NCBI GenBank assembly: GCA_964059195.1
Contig: CAXKWD010000005.1
Span: 153,045,265 to 153,109,264, forward strand
Direction of reading: 5' to 3'
From: Ectobius pallidus
Taxonomy: Eukaryota; Arthropoda; Insecta; Blattodea; Ectobiidae
DNA: 64,000 nt
Within the stretch, counting starts at the first letter, position 1; each line of letters begins with the position of its first letter. A program made the translations under genes and the position numbers. The notes under the pieces are model-generated. The model had not been told where the DNA came from. It made no database searches and saw nothing but the letters and a program-made list of their open reading frames with translations. Positions 43,577 through 54,854 of this stretch are shown one piece after another.

Positions 43577-44243
43577 CGAGGGTCATTTCAGAAGTCATGG
43601 CAACTATTTTATATATTCCGAATTATTGCACTATTACATAAATTTGAAAACATCGTGTACACAGTACGGGATGCGACCACCAGATGACGTCTGAGTGCAT
43701 TGGTTTCCAGTAGACAACACATGCAAACGTTAGTATCCTAGAGACTGTGTTCCAAAATGGGTGTCACTAAAATTGAACAGCGAGCATAATATGTAAAAGT
43801 TGCATTTCTTCGTGATCTCATTCCAAAAATGAAGACGCCGCTGCGTGGGAAGCGGTTTGCAAACAGGAAGGACATCCTAACAGCGCATCGACGAGAGGTG
43901 GCGCGCATAGACGCATCACACACAGCTGATGGTTTTCAGCGCCTTCCTCATCGTTGGCAAAGATGTGTGGACGCCTTGGGGGATTATTTTGAAGGTTGTT
44001 AGGTCGTAAGAGTACGAGTATTACGCGTGCTGTTTTGTGCATATGTAATACGAATAAAACAATGATCTCTATTTACGCATCTTTCAATGTCCCTTACCCA
44101 TAGCCCCTTGTATCCGGATCCCAATTTAGTACAGCATTGCGAAGAATATTCCGACGACTTTCAATCGTATATCCTGATTTATGTTTCCTGCAGCTTTATT
44201 GACTGATAAATAATAATTGCCATGACTTCTGACATGACCCTCG
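43577..44243 (+). mobile_element. Mariner, internally deleted
   Basis: The terminal inverted repeats of about 28 bp start CGAGGGTCATTTCAGAAGTC, flanked by TA (43575-43576 and 44244-44245). 667 bp against about 1.3 kb for a full mariner; only the transposase C-terminus remains. Confidence 0.92.
43795..44002 (+). pseudogene. Mariner transposase C-terminal remnant
   Basis: The plus-strand frame from about 43795 to the stop at 44000-44002 reads KVAFLRDLIPKMKTPLRGKR, then FANRKDILTAHRREVARI and GFQRLPHRWQRCVDALGDYF. This is the last fifth of a mariner transposase, after the third catalytic Asp. The upstream catalytic core is deleted, so the product cannot transpose. It matches the orientation of the element's inverted repeats and is separated from the right repeat by about 200 bases of 3' UTR. 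Confidence 0.85.
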
Positions 44244-44492
44244 TAAAATAATGGAAAATAACTCGATAGAAAGTTAAAAATTCATATAAAATTGACAGAA
44301 ATCATTTAGGAGTCTCATAATCATTTTGTTAAATGTTTTCTAAGCAGTCCGGCAGAGATTTATAAATTGTGTTAGAAATTGAGTGTTTTACATTGAAGAG
44401 TTAAAATCACTATGGCTCAGGTAAGCCTATGCCTTGTCGGTTCACAGCGTTCACAGCCTCTTAAATGTATGAAGCTGAAGGACTTTATTATA

Positions 44493-44727
44493 GTCCAGTT
44501 ATTCGTTGCATGGCCAGGCTGCTTCCTTTCGTTAGGAGGAAAAGTTTGCCGACAGCTCAACCCATGTTCTTTGTTTTTACCGCACCAATTAGCTAGTTAC
44601 CCCAGCCAATCAAAATGTAAGAATGTCCTGTGACGATTTGGAAAGCGGAAGCCAAGACCGATTTAGTCAGATCAATTAACATAAAGAAACCTTTGGAACC
44701 GACTGGCCATGCAATGATTAACTGCAC
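44493..44727. mobile_element. TA-flanked MITE, internally deleted copy
   Basis: The ends GTCCAGTTATTCGTTGCATG and GGCCATGCAATGATTAACTG are flanked by TA. It lacks about 160 bases of the interior present in the two copies at 46140-46932. Confidence 0.85.
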
Positions 44728-44819
44728 TATACTATGTTCAGAATCAAGAATGGAATAACTTAAGCCCACTGAGGCCGTGGTTTTACATTCATTCTTCCAG
44801 GCTATTTCCGTTCATAGGA

Positions 44820-45080
44820 CCGTCGGCGTGGTCTTGTGGTTAGCGTCACTGACTGCAGATCCGTCGGCCCGGAACCTCCTTGGATTTTTCTGAGGTCTGG
44901 TAAGGGTGCACTCAGCCTCGTGATTCAAATTGAGGCGCTACTCGATAGAGAAGTAGCGGCTCCGGTCATGGAAACCACCATTAACGGCCGTGGGTGTCGG
45001 CATGCTGACCACATGCTCCCAAATCGTACAGTCTGCCTATGGTAGATGACGCAGCGGTCGGATGATAGGCCTTGTCCGTG
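44820..45080 (+). mobile_element. SINE-like copy
   Basis: The tRNA-like head CGTGGTCTTGTGGTTAGCGT, with an A-box-type sequence, is followed by a GC-rich body (CACTCAGCCTCGTGATTCAA, GTGGGTGTCGGCATGCTGAC). It stands out sharply in composition from the flanks. Tail and target duplication not defined. Confidence 0.5.
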
Positions 45081-46137
45081 GCGCAGTTTACATGTCTGTG
45101 TGCCGCAGTTCACATGTCTCATTTTTTTTCTATTTCAAAGTCGGTGTCAACCGTGGCGCAGATTACACACACCCATCTTCTTAGGCAAAAATCGCAAGAA
45201 ACATCATATGTTCAAGTCGCTAGCAGAAACCGTTAGCAAACTGTGGCTGAACGAGTCTTGAGGAATTCTAAACGTAGGGAACCAATGACATAGCTTTCAA
45301 GAGAGCGATCAGAACATAACCAGAAAGCCTCTATAGATTCCGCCTTTAGAAGCAAGAAGTATACAGTCTACAACTAGGTGCTGTTAAATATGTTTTGGTG
45401 TCTTGAGTAACGGTTTTAAGAGGACAGGAACCCAAACATGGCTAGATGTGTTGATCTCATTGCGGCAACGCCGATAGCCTAAATATATTATGCCTATATG
45501 AATGAATGTGGCAATTCCAAGGTTTACAGACATGCAAAATTACTGCTGTGGGGCAACATTTTCGGCACACCTACTTAGCAGTACACAACTGTCATTAAAC
45601 ATCCTTAACAAACAAACAGATTCAATCCACAACATAACACGTCAACGTTGGAAAATATTGAATTTCTTAAATTCAAAGGAGTTGCCATAGAAAGGGATTG
45701 GTTCTGTATTTTGTGAACGTAATGTCCTGTTCCTCTCTAGACTATGCATGAATTACTAAACCTAAGCGTAGCCAATTCCTCATCAGCACATTAAGTTAAT
45801 GTATTCCTGCCACTTCAATGACTGCGAAAGTCATAAACTGAGACTTTCAACAAGTTTTTTGCTTGTACTGTACGGTAATTGAGTTCTGCGCTGGTAATAT
45901 CCATTTATATGTGCTGTCATATATTAAATTACTGGTTTCCTGATTGTCTGCTGTTATTTTCTCCGGGATATGTTAGACTACACACTAATAGCTACATCAC
46001 AAACTCATAAGATTCCGAGTAGTTACGTCATTGGGTCGTATAACAACCCTCGGGTTCATGGGCAGGCTATATCTGCCTCACCATCATCATCACAGGAGTA
46101 CAGGGTTCCATGCATGTTGTACAGTCAAACCTATGTA
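45081..46137. other. No gene seen
   Basis: GTCCGTGGCGCAGTTTACAT and related CGCAG(T/A)TTACA strings recur three times in 45075-45170, a short degenerate repeat. The rest is unremarkable. Confidence 0.35.
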
Positions 46138-46139
46138 TA

Positions 46140-46533
46140 CTCCAGTTACTCATTGCATACCCAGGCGGCTTCCTTTCGTTAGGAGGAAAAGTTTGCCGAC
46201 AGCTCAACCCATGTTCTTTGTTTTACCGCACCAATCAGCTAGTTACCCCAGCCAATCAAAATCTAAGAATGTCCTGTGGCAATTTTGACAGCTACTCGTC
46301 TACTCCGCGTGGAGTGAAATGCATGGTTGCAAGATCAAGTTACAGTAAAGAATAACACGTGTGCATTGAATAAAGCGAAGGAAGAACTGAGGTCAGTGAT
46401 AACAATGAGATAATATTGCAACGTTGCTTTTGTTTTGGAAAGCGGAAGCCCAAGACCGATTTAGTCAGATCAGTTAACATAAAGAAACACCGAAACCTTT
46501 GAAGCCGACTGGCCATCCAATGAGTAACTGCAC
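46140..46533. mobile_element. MITE, tandem copy A
   Basis: The ends CTCCAGTTACTCATTGCATA and CCAATGAGTAACTGCAC form terminal inverted repeats with TA at both borders. 394 bp. Confidence 0.88.
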
Positions 46534-46539
46534 TATATA

Positions 46540-46932
46540 GTCCAGTTACTCATTGCATACCCAGGCGGCTTCCTTTCGTTAGGAGGAAAAGTTTGCCGAC
46601 AGCTCAACCCATGTTCTTGGTTTTACCGCACCAATCAGCTAGTTACCCCAGCCAATCAAAATCTAAGAATTTCCTGTGGCGATTTTGACAGCTACTCGTC
46701 TACTCCGCGTGGAGTGAATGTGTTGTTGCAAGATCAAGTTACAGTAAACAATAACACATGTGAATTGAATAAAGCGAAGGAAGAACTGAGGTCAGTGATA
46801 ACAATGAGAGAATATTGCAACGTTGCTTTCGTTTTGGATAGCGGAAGCCCAAGACCGATTTAGTCAGATCAATTAACATAAAGAAACACCGCAACCTTTG
46901 AAGCCGACTGGCCATCCAATGAGTAACTGCAC
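46540..46932. mobile_element. MITE, tandem copy B
   Basis: Nearly identical to copy A and in the same orientation, separated only by TATATA (46534-46539). The ends are GTCCAGTTACTCATTGC and GAGTAACTGCAC. 393 bp. Confidence 0.88.
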
Positions 46933-46934
46933 TA

Positions 46935-47439
46935 TGTAAGGAAGATCGATATAACGATGAACCCGCATATAGCAATAATTTTGTTTAGTTCCGTCGAATT
47001 TCCTATCTTAATAATGTTAAATGTAACTCACTATAACGTTGACGCTATTTTAGAAACATCATTTTATAACGATATTTGGAGGTTGAATTGTTACTGCAAA
47101 CCAGTAGATTATCCCACAGCTCTAACTCCCGACCGAACGGGTGAAATATCTACGCAAATAAAGCCGCTAACGGTGTAATGATTCAGGTTCTCATAATTAC
47201 AGTTAAAACTACAATGAAAATAACCACGTACCTCATCACAAGAGATGTTGCACAACACTGGCAACTTTTTAGGAAATTTTCTTTCACGCGCATAAGTTCA
47301 GCTTCCGAGATACAGTTAATTTCCCTTCTGATATTGTCTTTTTAAGTTATTTTAACGTTATATGACTATTATTTATGGGGAACTTGAAAAATAAACTATT
47401 AGGTCAAACTCCCATACATTAGAAGAACTTTTATGAACA
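46935..47439. other. No gene seen
   Basis: AT-rich, no recognised element. Confidence 0.35.
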
Positions 47440-47680
47440 TTAAGAACATTTATGAAGAGATATGTAGGCCATGCTGCTTTGAAATAGTATTGACAAAAAG
47501 ACTAAGAAGAAAAAAAAACCAACAATCCATACTTAACCTCCAAATCAATCAGCTGACTAATGAACTATAATAATAATAATATTAGTTTAGAGATTTTATG
47601 TGTTCAACTCTATGAAACAAGAATTTAAAAACTAGTGAATAATATTATAAGTTCTAATACTAGCAAGTTCTATAAAACAC
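47440..47680. mobile_element. Truncated copy of the 23940-24633 hAT family
   Basis: TATGTAGGCC.TGCTGCTTTG, AATAGTATTGA.AAAAAGACT and AATCAATCAG.TGACTAATG match 24390-24500; the right end TAGCAAGTTCTATAAAACA is degenerate. Confidence 0.65.
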
Positions 47681-47795
47681 GGCCAAGTTGGTTAAATGAA
47701 TAAAATAATTTAAAAACTAGTGAATAATATCATAAGTTCTAATATTAGCAAGTTCTATGAAACACGGCCAAGTTGGTTAAATGAATAAAATAATA
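47622..47795. repeat. Two-copy tandem duplication, about 87 bp
   Basis: TTTAAAAACTAGTGAATAAT through GGTTAAATGAATAAAATAAT occurs twice head to tail with few differences. The unit combines the end of the hAT relic with its flank, so it arose after that insertion. Confidence 0.85.
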
Positions 47796-47819
47796 TGCAT
47801 GGACCTGTCACATTTATGC

Positions 47820-47895
47820 ACACGGGATCGAACCCCCAACGGTGGGCGCCCAATCAAGCCGACCCTCGTGTTAAGCATACAGCCGCGGACAGTAT
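47820..47895 (-). repeat. tRNA-like SINE fragment
   Basis: On the minus strand GGGGGTTCGATCCCGTG is a good B box, preceded by tRNA-like sequence (GTCGGCTTGATTGGGCG). Only about 75 bases are recognisable; a Helitron tail begins immediately after. Confidence 0.5.
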
Positions 47896-48278
47896 CGCGG
47901 ACAATAAAAATCCAAACAAAATAACTGCGTCCCTTGAAAAATTATATAATTTCTTAAAATTACACTGAATTTATCAAATAAAATTCACATCATATTCATC
48001 TATCAACAAACAGTTGAGAAACTATACGTATTATCGGTGTTAACAGGTCGCTTTGGAACTGTATAATCGAATCTGAGATAGTTTTCCCAGGCGGTGCTTT
48101 CATATCGTAGAATGTACTCTAAAGCCGGAATTTTAGCTGTTTCATTAATTATTAATGACTTAGTTTATGAATGATTTGCGTGCAAGTGTTAATAATTACA
48201 ATGCTTTAATAATTATTATACTCTTAATTTTTAATTTTTCAATTAATTATCGTGGGCGAAGCCACGGGCACCTGCTAG
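47896..48278 (+). mobile_element. 5'-truncated Helitron 3' part
   Basis: The left part resembles the inside of the 915-1902 Helitron (CAAACAAAATA, CCCTTGAAAA). The right part matches the 34438 family and ends at the hairpin GTGGGCGAAGCCACGGGC and CCTGCTAG, followed by T. It is either a chimera or reveals that the two subfamilies share a body. Confidence 0.72.
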
Positions 48279-48669
48279 TCTATTACAAGTGGACGTTGCA
48301 ATGTCAATATAATTTTGCTACGAGCCATAGGCCTACTCGTACACATATGAACGTCATCGTTTCCAGGAAACCTGGAAGCTTTTATTGATGTTTAAGCATC
48401 TAAAGCTTCCAAGAATTCGCTCGGTTTCCATATTTAGATGAGTATTTATAGTATTCTAGTCGCATTTCCTGCGCAGGGATGTGGATAATTAATATTAGCA
48501 GCATTGTGTTCAGTTTGCGGAGGCATACAATCCTGTTTAATGCTTCAAACTCCAGCTTCGTCTAAAACATTTCTCGGAATTTATCTTATTGTAGGAGTAA
48601 CTAATTCATTCACTATGAAAATCATTTGCTTCGTTACTTCAGAATGTTATTTATATTCTTATGACTTAA

Positions 48670-48795
48670 TGCTGGGGGAGGGGGTTATTTGTTTATTTAT
48701 ATTTCCCTCTGGTGTAGTTAAGGCCTTAAGGCCTTCTCTTCCACAAACCAGAGGTGAATACATTCAAACCTTACCAAATATTCTAATTAAGAATA

Positions 48796-48842
<47 letters not shown>
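48670..48842 (+). mobile_element. Retroposon 3' end with (AAT)n tail (probable)
   Basis: CCTCTGGTGTAGTTAAGGCC, TTAAGGCC and TTCTCTTCCAC are followed by an A-rich stretch and about 15 AAT units ending in AAC repeats. The layout is that of a SINE or LINE tail; the family is not named. Confidence 0.45.
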
Positions 48843-48930
48843 CAACAATAAAGAGAAACATGAACCAGGGTTGCCAGGAGTGGCGTTTTTTCGCATTCTT
48901 CCTCCTTTTATTTAAAAGAAATAGCCAAAG

Positions 48931-49460
48931 CCAAAACAATCTTAAAAAAAATAAGACAATTATTCTGCCGGGTGTATTATATGGACGTGAGACATGGTCG
49001 CTTTCTTCGGGAAGAACATAATCTCAGAGTATTCGAAAGCAGGGTGCTTAGGAAAATAAATGGGTGTAAGATATGAAAATGGGGACTGCAGAAAACTGCA
49101 CAACGACGAGCTTCATAACCTGTACTCGTCACAGGATATAGTAAGGGTAATTAAATCACGGAGGATGAAATGGGCTGGGCATTTGCACGCATGGAGGAGG
49201 AAAGACATATCTCAAAAGTGTTGAAAGAGAGACCCGAAGGGGAAAGACAACTTGGAAGACCTAGACGTAGGTGGGAGGACAATATGAGGGTATATTTAAG
49301 AGAAATAGGATTTGCGAGGGATGGTTGGATGGAGTTAGCGCAGAACAGGTTTGAATGGCGGGCTCAGGCAAGTGTGGCAATGAACCTTCGGGTTCCATAA
49401 AATAGATAATATTCCTTTAGCTTGCTAAGGAATTGTCTTTTGCCCTTGAGTAAGTAAGTA
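48931..49460 (+). mobile_element. 5'-truncated LINE 3' end (TAAG-tail family)
   Basis: Same family as 187-700. AGCCAAAG flanks it at 48923-48930 and 49461-49468, an 8-bp candidate target duplication. Coding traces run from KTIILPGVLYGRETW to MNLRVP with two or more frame disruptions (near 49000 and 49060-49180), so it is older than the 187-700 copy. The 3' end reads GAGTAAGTAAGTA. Confidence 0.85.
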
Positions 49461-49469
49461 AGCCAAAGT

Positions 49470-50400
49470 AAGTGATCTGGCGACTGGCGACTAAATTTAG
49501 ATAGTATAAATAACATAGCACTGTACTTGCTCAAATTAATACAGAATGATTATTAAATTTCACCTCAGAGGTAGTGTCTTAACGTGACTTTTTTTTGAAA
49601 TTAAGTTTTTATACCATAATGAGCTCTGTGACATATTTTACTACACTAAAGATAACCATGAATATTGTTCATTTTAGCATGTTATAAAAAGTAATAAGTG
49701 AACATCTGAGAAGTAAAGCTTAGTAGGCTACCGTGTTGTAATCCACTTTATGTCGTGTACCTGTATTCTTGTCACGAGTTTCTTTCCAAGACTGCATAAC
49801 TGCATAATACTACAATATACTTCTCAAAACTGCCATGGTATGCATAATTTAAAAATTATGCTCCATTATATAGAAAGTGTCAGTTTATTTCTCGATGTGC
49901 TCGTATAGCGTGTTAAGCTGAATATTGTATTCTCCAGTGCGTTTTCATTTAACCCCTGTCAGATCTACCAAGCTAAAGCCCGCTGAATCAATAAACCGAT
50001 TTAATTGAATGTGATATAAAGAGTTATATAGGGGAAATTGAAGAGAACCAATTTTAATTTAGCTTTTCATTTCTGAAAGGAAATGTCATGTAACCTCATC
50101 AGCACATTCTTCATTAAGTACAGTATTTAGATAACCTCGCCAGAAATTTGTCTTTTCAGCCTTGTAACTAACGTAGAATTTTAGTAAGTTTTATAACTCT
50201 TGCTACTTGCCTTCTATAAAAGCAGACTTTCGCTTAATGGAACTGAAGATTACCGAAAGTTTTTTTAATATTACAGAAAGATATAGGGATGTTGGAGTTT
50301 AGCAACTAAAAAGTAAAGACTTAGCATTTTAAAAATAAAATTTAGCATTTTATAGCAAATTTAACGTTAAAATGCTGCATTTTGTTCCGGTTTGGGACGG
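49470..50400. other. No gene seen
   Basis: AT-rich. The last 110 bases contain repeated TTAGCATTTTA strings suggesting another decayed MITE around the next element. Confidence 0.35.
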
Positions 50401-50401
50401 A

Positions 50402-51116
50402 CAGGGTCGGGAAAATCCGGGAATCCGGGAAAAGGCCGGGAATTTCGTATGGTCGGGATAATCCGGGAAAAGTCAACGAATTTGTTAAAATATCCGGGAA
50501 AATTCGAAAAATTGCAAAGTGTGATCAAAAAGACTTCTAGACAATAATAGGCCTATATGAAAGTAAAGGTAAAGTGATCCCTATGCAGGCCATGGAGGCC
50601 CAGAGGGTTCCAGGAGGTTGAGGCTCCCAGATTTTGGACATGCGGCACATGAAGGTGGTAAGGTTGTCAGCCTTACGCACCGGCCGCTTTTACCCCCAGG
50701 ATTGCTCCTGGTACTCATTTCTGTTAGAGGCTGAGTCGACCCCAGGGCCATAGTGCCACCAGAAGGATTAGGTCAATTGAAAAATCTCAACGACCTCATC
50801 GGGAATCGAACCCGCGACCTTCCGGTTTGTAGCGCAGCGCCTCAACCACTACGCTACGGCGTACCCCTTATATGAAAGTATATTTATTTTATTTTATTGT
50901 TTCTAATTGTTGTATCTGTTATAGCCTAAGTAATTATTGTATGGAATTACTTTTGTTACTAAAAGTTTTTCTTATTTAAAGTATGTATATTCCTATAATT
51001 TTTCTTACACAGTTATTAGAAAGTGCTTCATATTTTAGTCGGGAATTTCTGAAATGATCAATGAAAATCAGGGAATAAGCCGGGAATTTCTTTAGCATTA
51101 CTTGGTGGACACCCTG
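50402..51116. mobile_element. hAT-type element with nested SINE
   Basis: The ends CAGGGTCGGG and GGTGGACACCCTG, with CCGGGAA-type subterminal repeats on both sides (GGGAATCCGGGAAAAG; GCCGGGAATTTC). The flanks GGGACGGA and GACGGAAC overlap imperfectly, consistent with a target duplication that has lost two bases. The interior is interrupted by the SINE at 50566-50868. Confidence 0.68.
50566..50868 (-). mobile_element. tRNA-derived SINE, perfect 12-bp TSD
   Basis: TATATGAAAGTA is duplicated at 50554-50565 and 50869-50880. On the minus strand it starts with a tRNA-like head: an A box in GTAGCGTAGTGGTTGAGG and a B box in GTCGCGGGTTCGATTCCCGA. A 220-base GC-rich body follows, ending in GATCACTTTACCTTT. 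303 bp. Transcription would use the internal pol III promoter. Confidence 0.93.
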
Positions 51117-51360
51117 GACGGAACAATTTTATTATTGGAAAATTAGGTTTTACACATTCAGTTGTTGCAAGTGTACTTTATTTATTTTCCAGTTACAATA
51201 ATTTCAAACATATAAGTAGGCAAAATGCAATATTAACTTGTCGAGAAATTGTAACACTAAAGTACACGTCAAAATATATGCACTGCTAACATGTATTTGC
51301 CTATATGCATTTAAAAGCAGTAGGCCTATTAGCAGACACATTAAAAATTTAATATTGAAG

Positions 51361-52170
51361 AAATTTTGATAGTACCTTCGTTTCATAATGTAGGTGCTCA
51401 CTAAGAAAGGATTTTGAAAAATTTTGATTTTAAATGCCAAAATCAATACTTAATCCCTTTTTACACAGAATTATCAAATCCAAATCACAGTTCACTTGAC
51501 AAGTGAATTGTTGGCATTCTTTACATAAGGCTTTGGAAATAAATGAATCAAGACTTTGAAAATTAGAGAAGGTATTAAAATTTATATTTGAGTAAATTAT
51601 GTATCTCAAAATTTTGTAGAATATGTAAAATAATCAGTAAATTACACCATTTAATCGAAATGTTCGAATTAATCAATATGTTCTTTACAGCTTATAAGTT
51701 TCGCGGGCAAAGCCTTAATGGGAACACATGGAATGATTTGGACGAAAAACACTATGCGGGGGTGTTTGGGCTAGGGAACTCCTATCTGAGGTCTTTTTTT
51801 CCCGGGTGGCGCATTTTGATCGAGAAATGCACCTCGAAACCAGGTTTTTAGTTTTTGTTTTTTTAAATTATCAATTGTTATAATAAAATTGTTTATGCAT
51901 GATTTGGGTAAGGTTCATGAATCTATGGTTCATTTTATTCATTTCATTTGGAATTTGTATGCCCATATGGTAGCATAAGATTAGTTTTGTTCGTTTGTTT
52001 ATTTATATTTTTAACGTTATACAATATAATTACAAGTAAAATTACGTAATTCCTCCAATTAATGTAAAAACAATGTCAGTGTTAATAAATATAATGTTTT
52101 AATTATTTTTCTGTTAAATAAATGATTTAAGCACAACATCTAGCAGTTGAGTTAGTAATCGCGGGCGAAG
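51361..52170 (+). mobile_element. Degenerate Helitron
   Basis: 51361-51480 is the reverse complement of 3680-3820 in the minus-strand Helitron (CTTCGTTTCATAATGTAGGT, CTTTTTACACAGAATTATCA). 51730-51850 matches the 34438 family (CACTATGCGGGGGTGTTTGG, ATCTGAGGTC). The end GCGGGCGAAGCCGTGGGCAC lacks the final CTAG. Confidence 0.65.
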
Positions 52171-53180
52171 CCGTGGGCACCCAAGATCAGTAAACTAAAC
52201 TGTAGTTTACAAGCCTTGGTGGGCAGCGGCTAGTACTACATAATAAAATAATAAATTGAGTTAGAGATGCATTCTTGTTACATTATAGATGTGCTGACAT
52301 CTGTAGCAAACTCTCTAGGGGTCTAAAGAAATATTTGGGATGGTGATTAATGACATTCGAAGAGAGTAGTCTCTTCCTCAGCGTGCCAAGCCGAAAACCT
52401 GGGTTCAATTCCCCCAGGAGGCATTTTCTTCTACAGAAGCAGTTTAAAGGCTCGTAGGAAAAAACCAGGAAATTTTAAAGTATGTGTGCGTGGGTGTCTA
52501 TGAAAAATTCGAAATATTATCCAAACACAGAATGTTATATTCGGGTTAACCTTCTGGGGATGTGAACAGGAACTATTTTACTACATTCTTTTACTTTTAC
52601 TAGCTCTTTAAATTAAGAAAGTTTCATTTTCTCGCAATTTTCTCGAAAATTAGGCCTAAGAAATATTTTATTTTCAATATATTCTCTGAAGAGTAGTTAT
52701 AAGGCATTTATTGTCTGTACAAACTCAAACTGTTAAATGTTATGTGGCGAGCAATTCGTCTTTGCTCTTGGCTGAACCAACAATAAGCAATAAAATAATC
52801 CTGTTATTTGTATCAGAATACAAAATGAGGAATTTGTATTTCCCATGCGTAGGTAGAGAAATTATGTCAGTGTAACATCAGATTTTTATCTTCAGAAAGT
52901 ACATCTTCTGAACTTCCATTTCGATTATCAACTATAGTAGGACGAAATGTCTTCTACGAGTTTGGTGAATTCCTACAAAGTTGTAGATGGTCGAATTTTG
53001 ATAGGCCTATGTGAATTCCTACAATTTAATACGTGAATTTCTACGATTTGATACGTGAATTCCTACTTAACACAGACTTGGGACTGAGCAACTTTAATAT
53101 AGGCTGGTGTGGTTAAATCTTTTATGTTCGTTCATCTATAAAAATTATAGCACTGTCAAAAGTAGATATTAAAATTATAA
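52171..53180. other. No gene; SINE-like B box near 52415
   Basis: AACCTGGGTTCAATTCCCCC at about 52408-52427 is a good B box in a tRNA-like context. ACGTGAATTCCTAC and related strings recur at 52960-53070. Nothing else. Confidence 0.35.
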
Positions 53181-54207
53181 CTAGGGCCCGGATTTTTATG
53201 TGCTAAAAAACTTAGAAATATTTATTTTTTATGTGGTATAAATGTTTAAAATATGTGCTAACATTTTAAAAATATGTGCTAAAACTAAACAAATATGTTT
53301 TGAAAAAGAAACAAAAACATCAGAATGTGTATTGAAACTCACCAGTTGCAGCTAAACATCACATGTAAAATGCTGACTGGAGTTGCTGTGCGCAACAAAA
53401 TTAATGTCATCTCCAGATTATGGATCACAAATCCTTGCCTCCGAGAATAATGCATTACATTGAGGAAAGGAACGGTCTACATCACACAATGTCAACCTTG
53501 CATATTTGAAGAGGTGTACTGTATATCATTAACACAATCACGATCAAGTTCACTTATGTTTTGGCCTTCCAAAACTTGAGCGACTATGCAGAGGGATTGG
53601 TAGCCACCATTTTTCTCAAACATACCTTTAAATTTTGTTCTTAGAACTTCTATTTTCGAACCCGAGATAGTGTTAAGTTGCCTTTCAACATAATGTACAG
53701 TATTTCTTTAACTGAACTACGCAATGTTGAGATTGGATTCTTTTCTTCCCCGATAAGCAAGTGCAAGTGAATCATTGCAAGTGAAGCATTTGTGTTGAAT
53801 TCATTCGAGATAAAAAATTTTGTTGTCAAATGTTAAAAGAGAATGAGGAAAAGTACTAAAATATTTATTTATGGAGAATATATCGAAAATATTTATTCAT
53901 ATAACTTTCCTTGTAAAACATGTATTTTTATGTAAAATAAAATTTATAATTTGCGGTTTTCGGATATTGATATGAGCATCAGGGAAAAAAAATTACATAA
54001 AAAATCCGGAAAAGTACTAAAATATGTATTTATGGAGAAAATATCGAAAATATTTATTCACATAACTTTTTTTTGTAAAATATGTGTTTTTATGTGAAAT
54101 AAAATTTGGAATTTGCGTTTGCCGGACCTCGATTTGGATATAAAACTTTTTTTTAGGAATGTACGCATCAGGAAAAAAAAATCTTTTTACATAAAAATCC
54201 GGGCCCT
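53181..54207. mobile_element. hAT-type element, TSD AATTATAA
   Basis: The ends CTAGGGCCCGGATTTTTATG and ACATAAAAATCCGGGCCCT are flanked by AATTATAA (53173-53180 and 54208-54215). The right end contains an imperfect direct duplication: AAAGTACTAAAATAT.TATTT and AAATTTATAATTTGCGGTTT-like blocks occur twice (53850-53960 and 54010-54130). No intact frame. Confidence 0.85.
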
Positions 54208-54507
54208 AATTATAAAATTGTCAAATCTAGGTATTACATTTTTTATCGAAACACCGTTTGAAATAAATAAAAAAAAAGTAGAAATCTTGATATTTTATTT
54301 CTCTAAGACACTTTCTTCACGCAGGCGTAATTAAATCTTGTGATGCGCCCACATAAATATTCTTTCATAGCCTTTCTTGTTTCTTTTTACATTATCTTAT
54401 CTTTTTTCTAAACGATATATTATTTAATTAAGTGGAAGGAAAGGAAATAGACATTAAATCCATGTCTGGGATATTAATACAAGTAAGAATCAGCTTGAAA
54501 AATTTTA

Positions 54508-54579
54508 TGTCATAACCGGGATTTGAACACGGATCTTCGGCTTAACGCGCCGATGCTCTACCATTGAGCTACCATGACA
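54508..54579 (-). tRNA. tRNA-like sequence, copy 1 (GTT anticodon position)
   Basis: On the minus strand, 72 nt fold as a cloverleaf: acceptor TGTCATG/TATGACA, D arm GCTC/GAGC, anticodon arm TCGGC/GCCGA with loop GCGTTAA, and T arm CCGTG/CCCGG (one mismatch) with loop TTCAAAT. The A box TAGCTCAATGG and B box GTTCAAATCC are good. Position 33 is C in place of the near-invariant T, so decoding as Asn is doubtful. Probably the head of a mobile element. Confidence 0.4.
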
Positions 54580-54782
54580 ACATGCCAGTCTGACATGGAT
54601 TTAATGTCTATTTCCTTTCCTTCCACTTAATTAATAGTATATAGGCTAAATAATAACTAGGCTTCAAAGTACCTACAAGGGTAGGACGCCATTGTGGATG
54701 TGTGTTCTCGACGGAGAGAAACCTCCCGTGGTTTGCCTTGTCTTCTGAATAAGTTGAGGAATTTGATGTCAGACTGGCATTT

Positions 54783-54854
54783 TGTCATGGTAGCTCAATG
54801 GTAGAGCATCGGCGCGTTAAGCCGAAGATCCGTGTTCAAATCCCGGTTATGACA
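54783..54854 (+). tRNA. tRNA-like sequence, copy 2 (GTT anticodon position)
   Basis: Identical in the 72-nt module to copy 1, in opposite orientation about 200 bases away. It is preceded by the same TGTCAGACTGGCAT and followed by the same TTTTTCAAGCTGATTCTTAC, so the shared unit is larger than the tRNA. No T run immediately follows as a pol III terminator, though AAATTTTT lies 5 bases downstream. Confidence 0.4.

Noticed and set aside
44412..46355. Repeated short proteins with FLSLGGKVCRQLNPCS
   Set aside because: They are translations of the three MITE copies, which have terminal inverted repeats and no conserved long frame.
52408..52427. tRNA gene
   Set aside because: Only a B-box-like string; no cloverleaf stems could be drawn around it.
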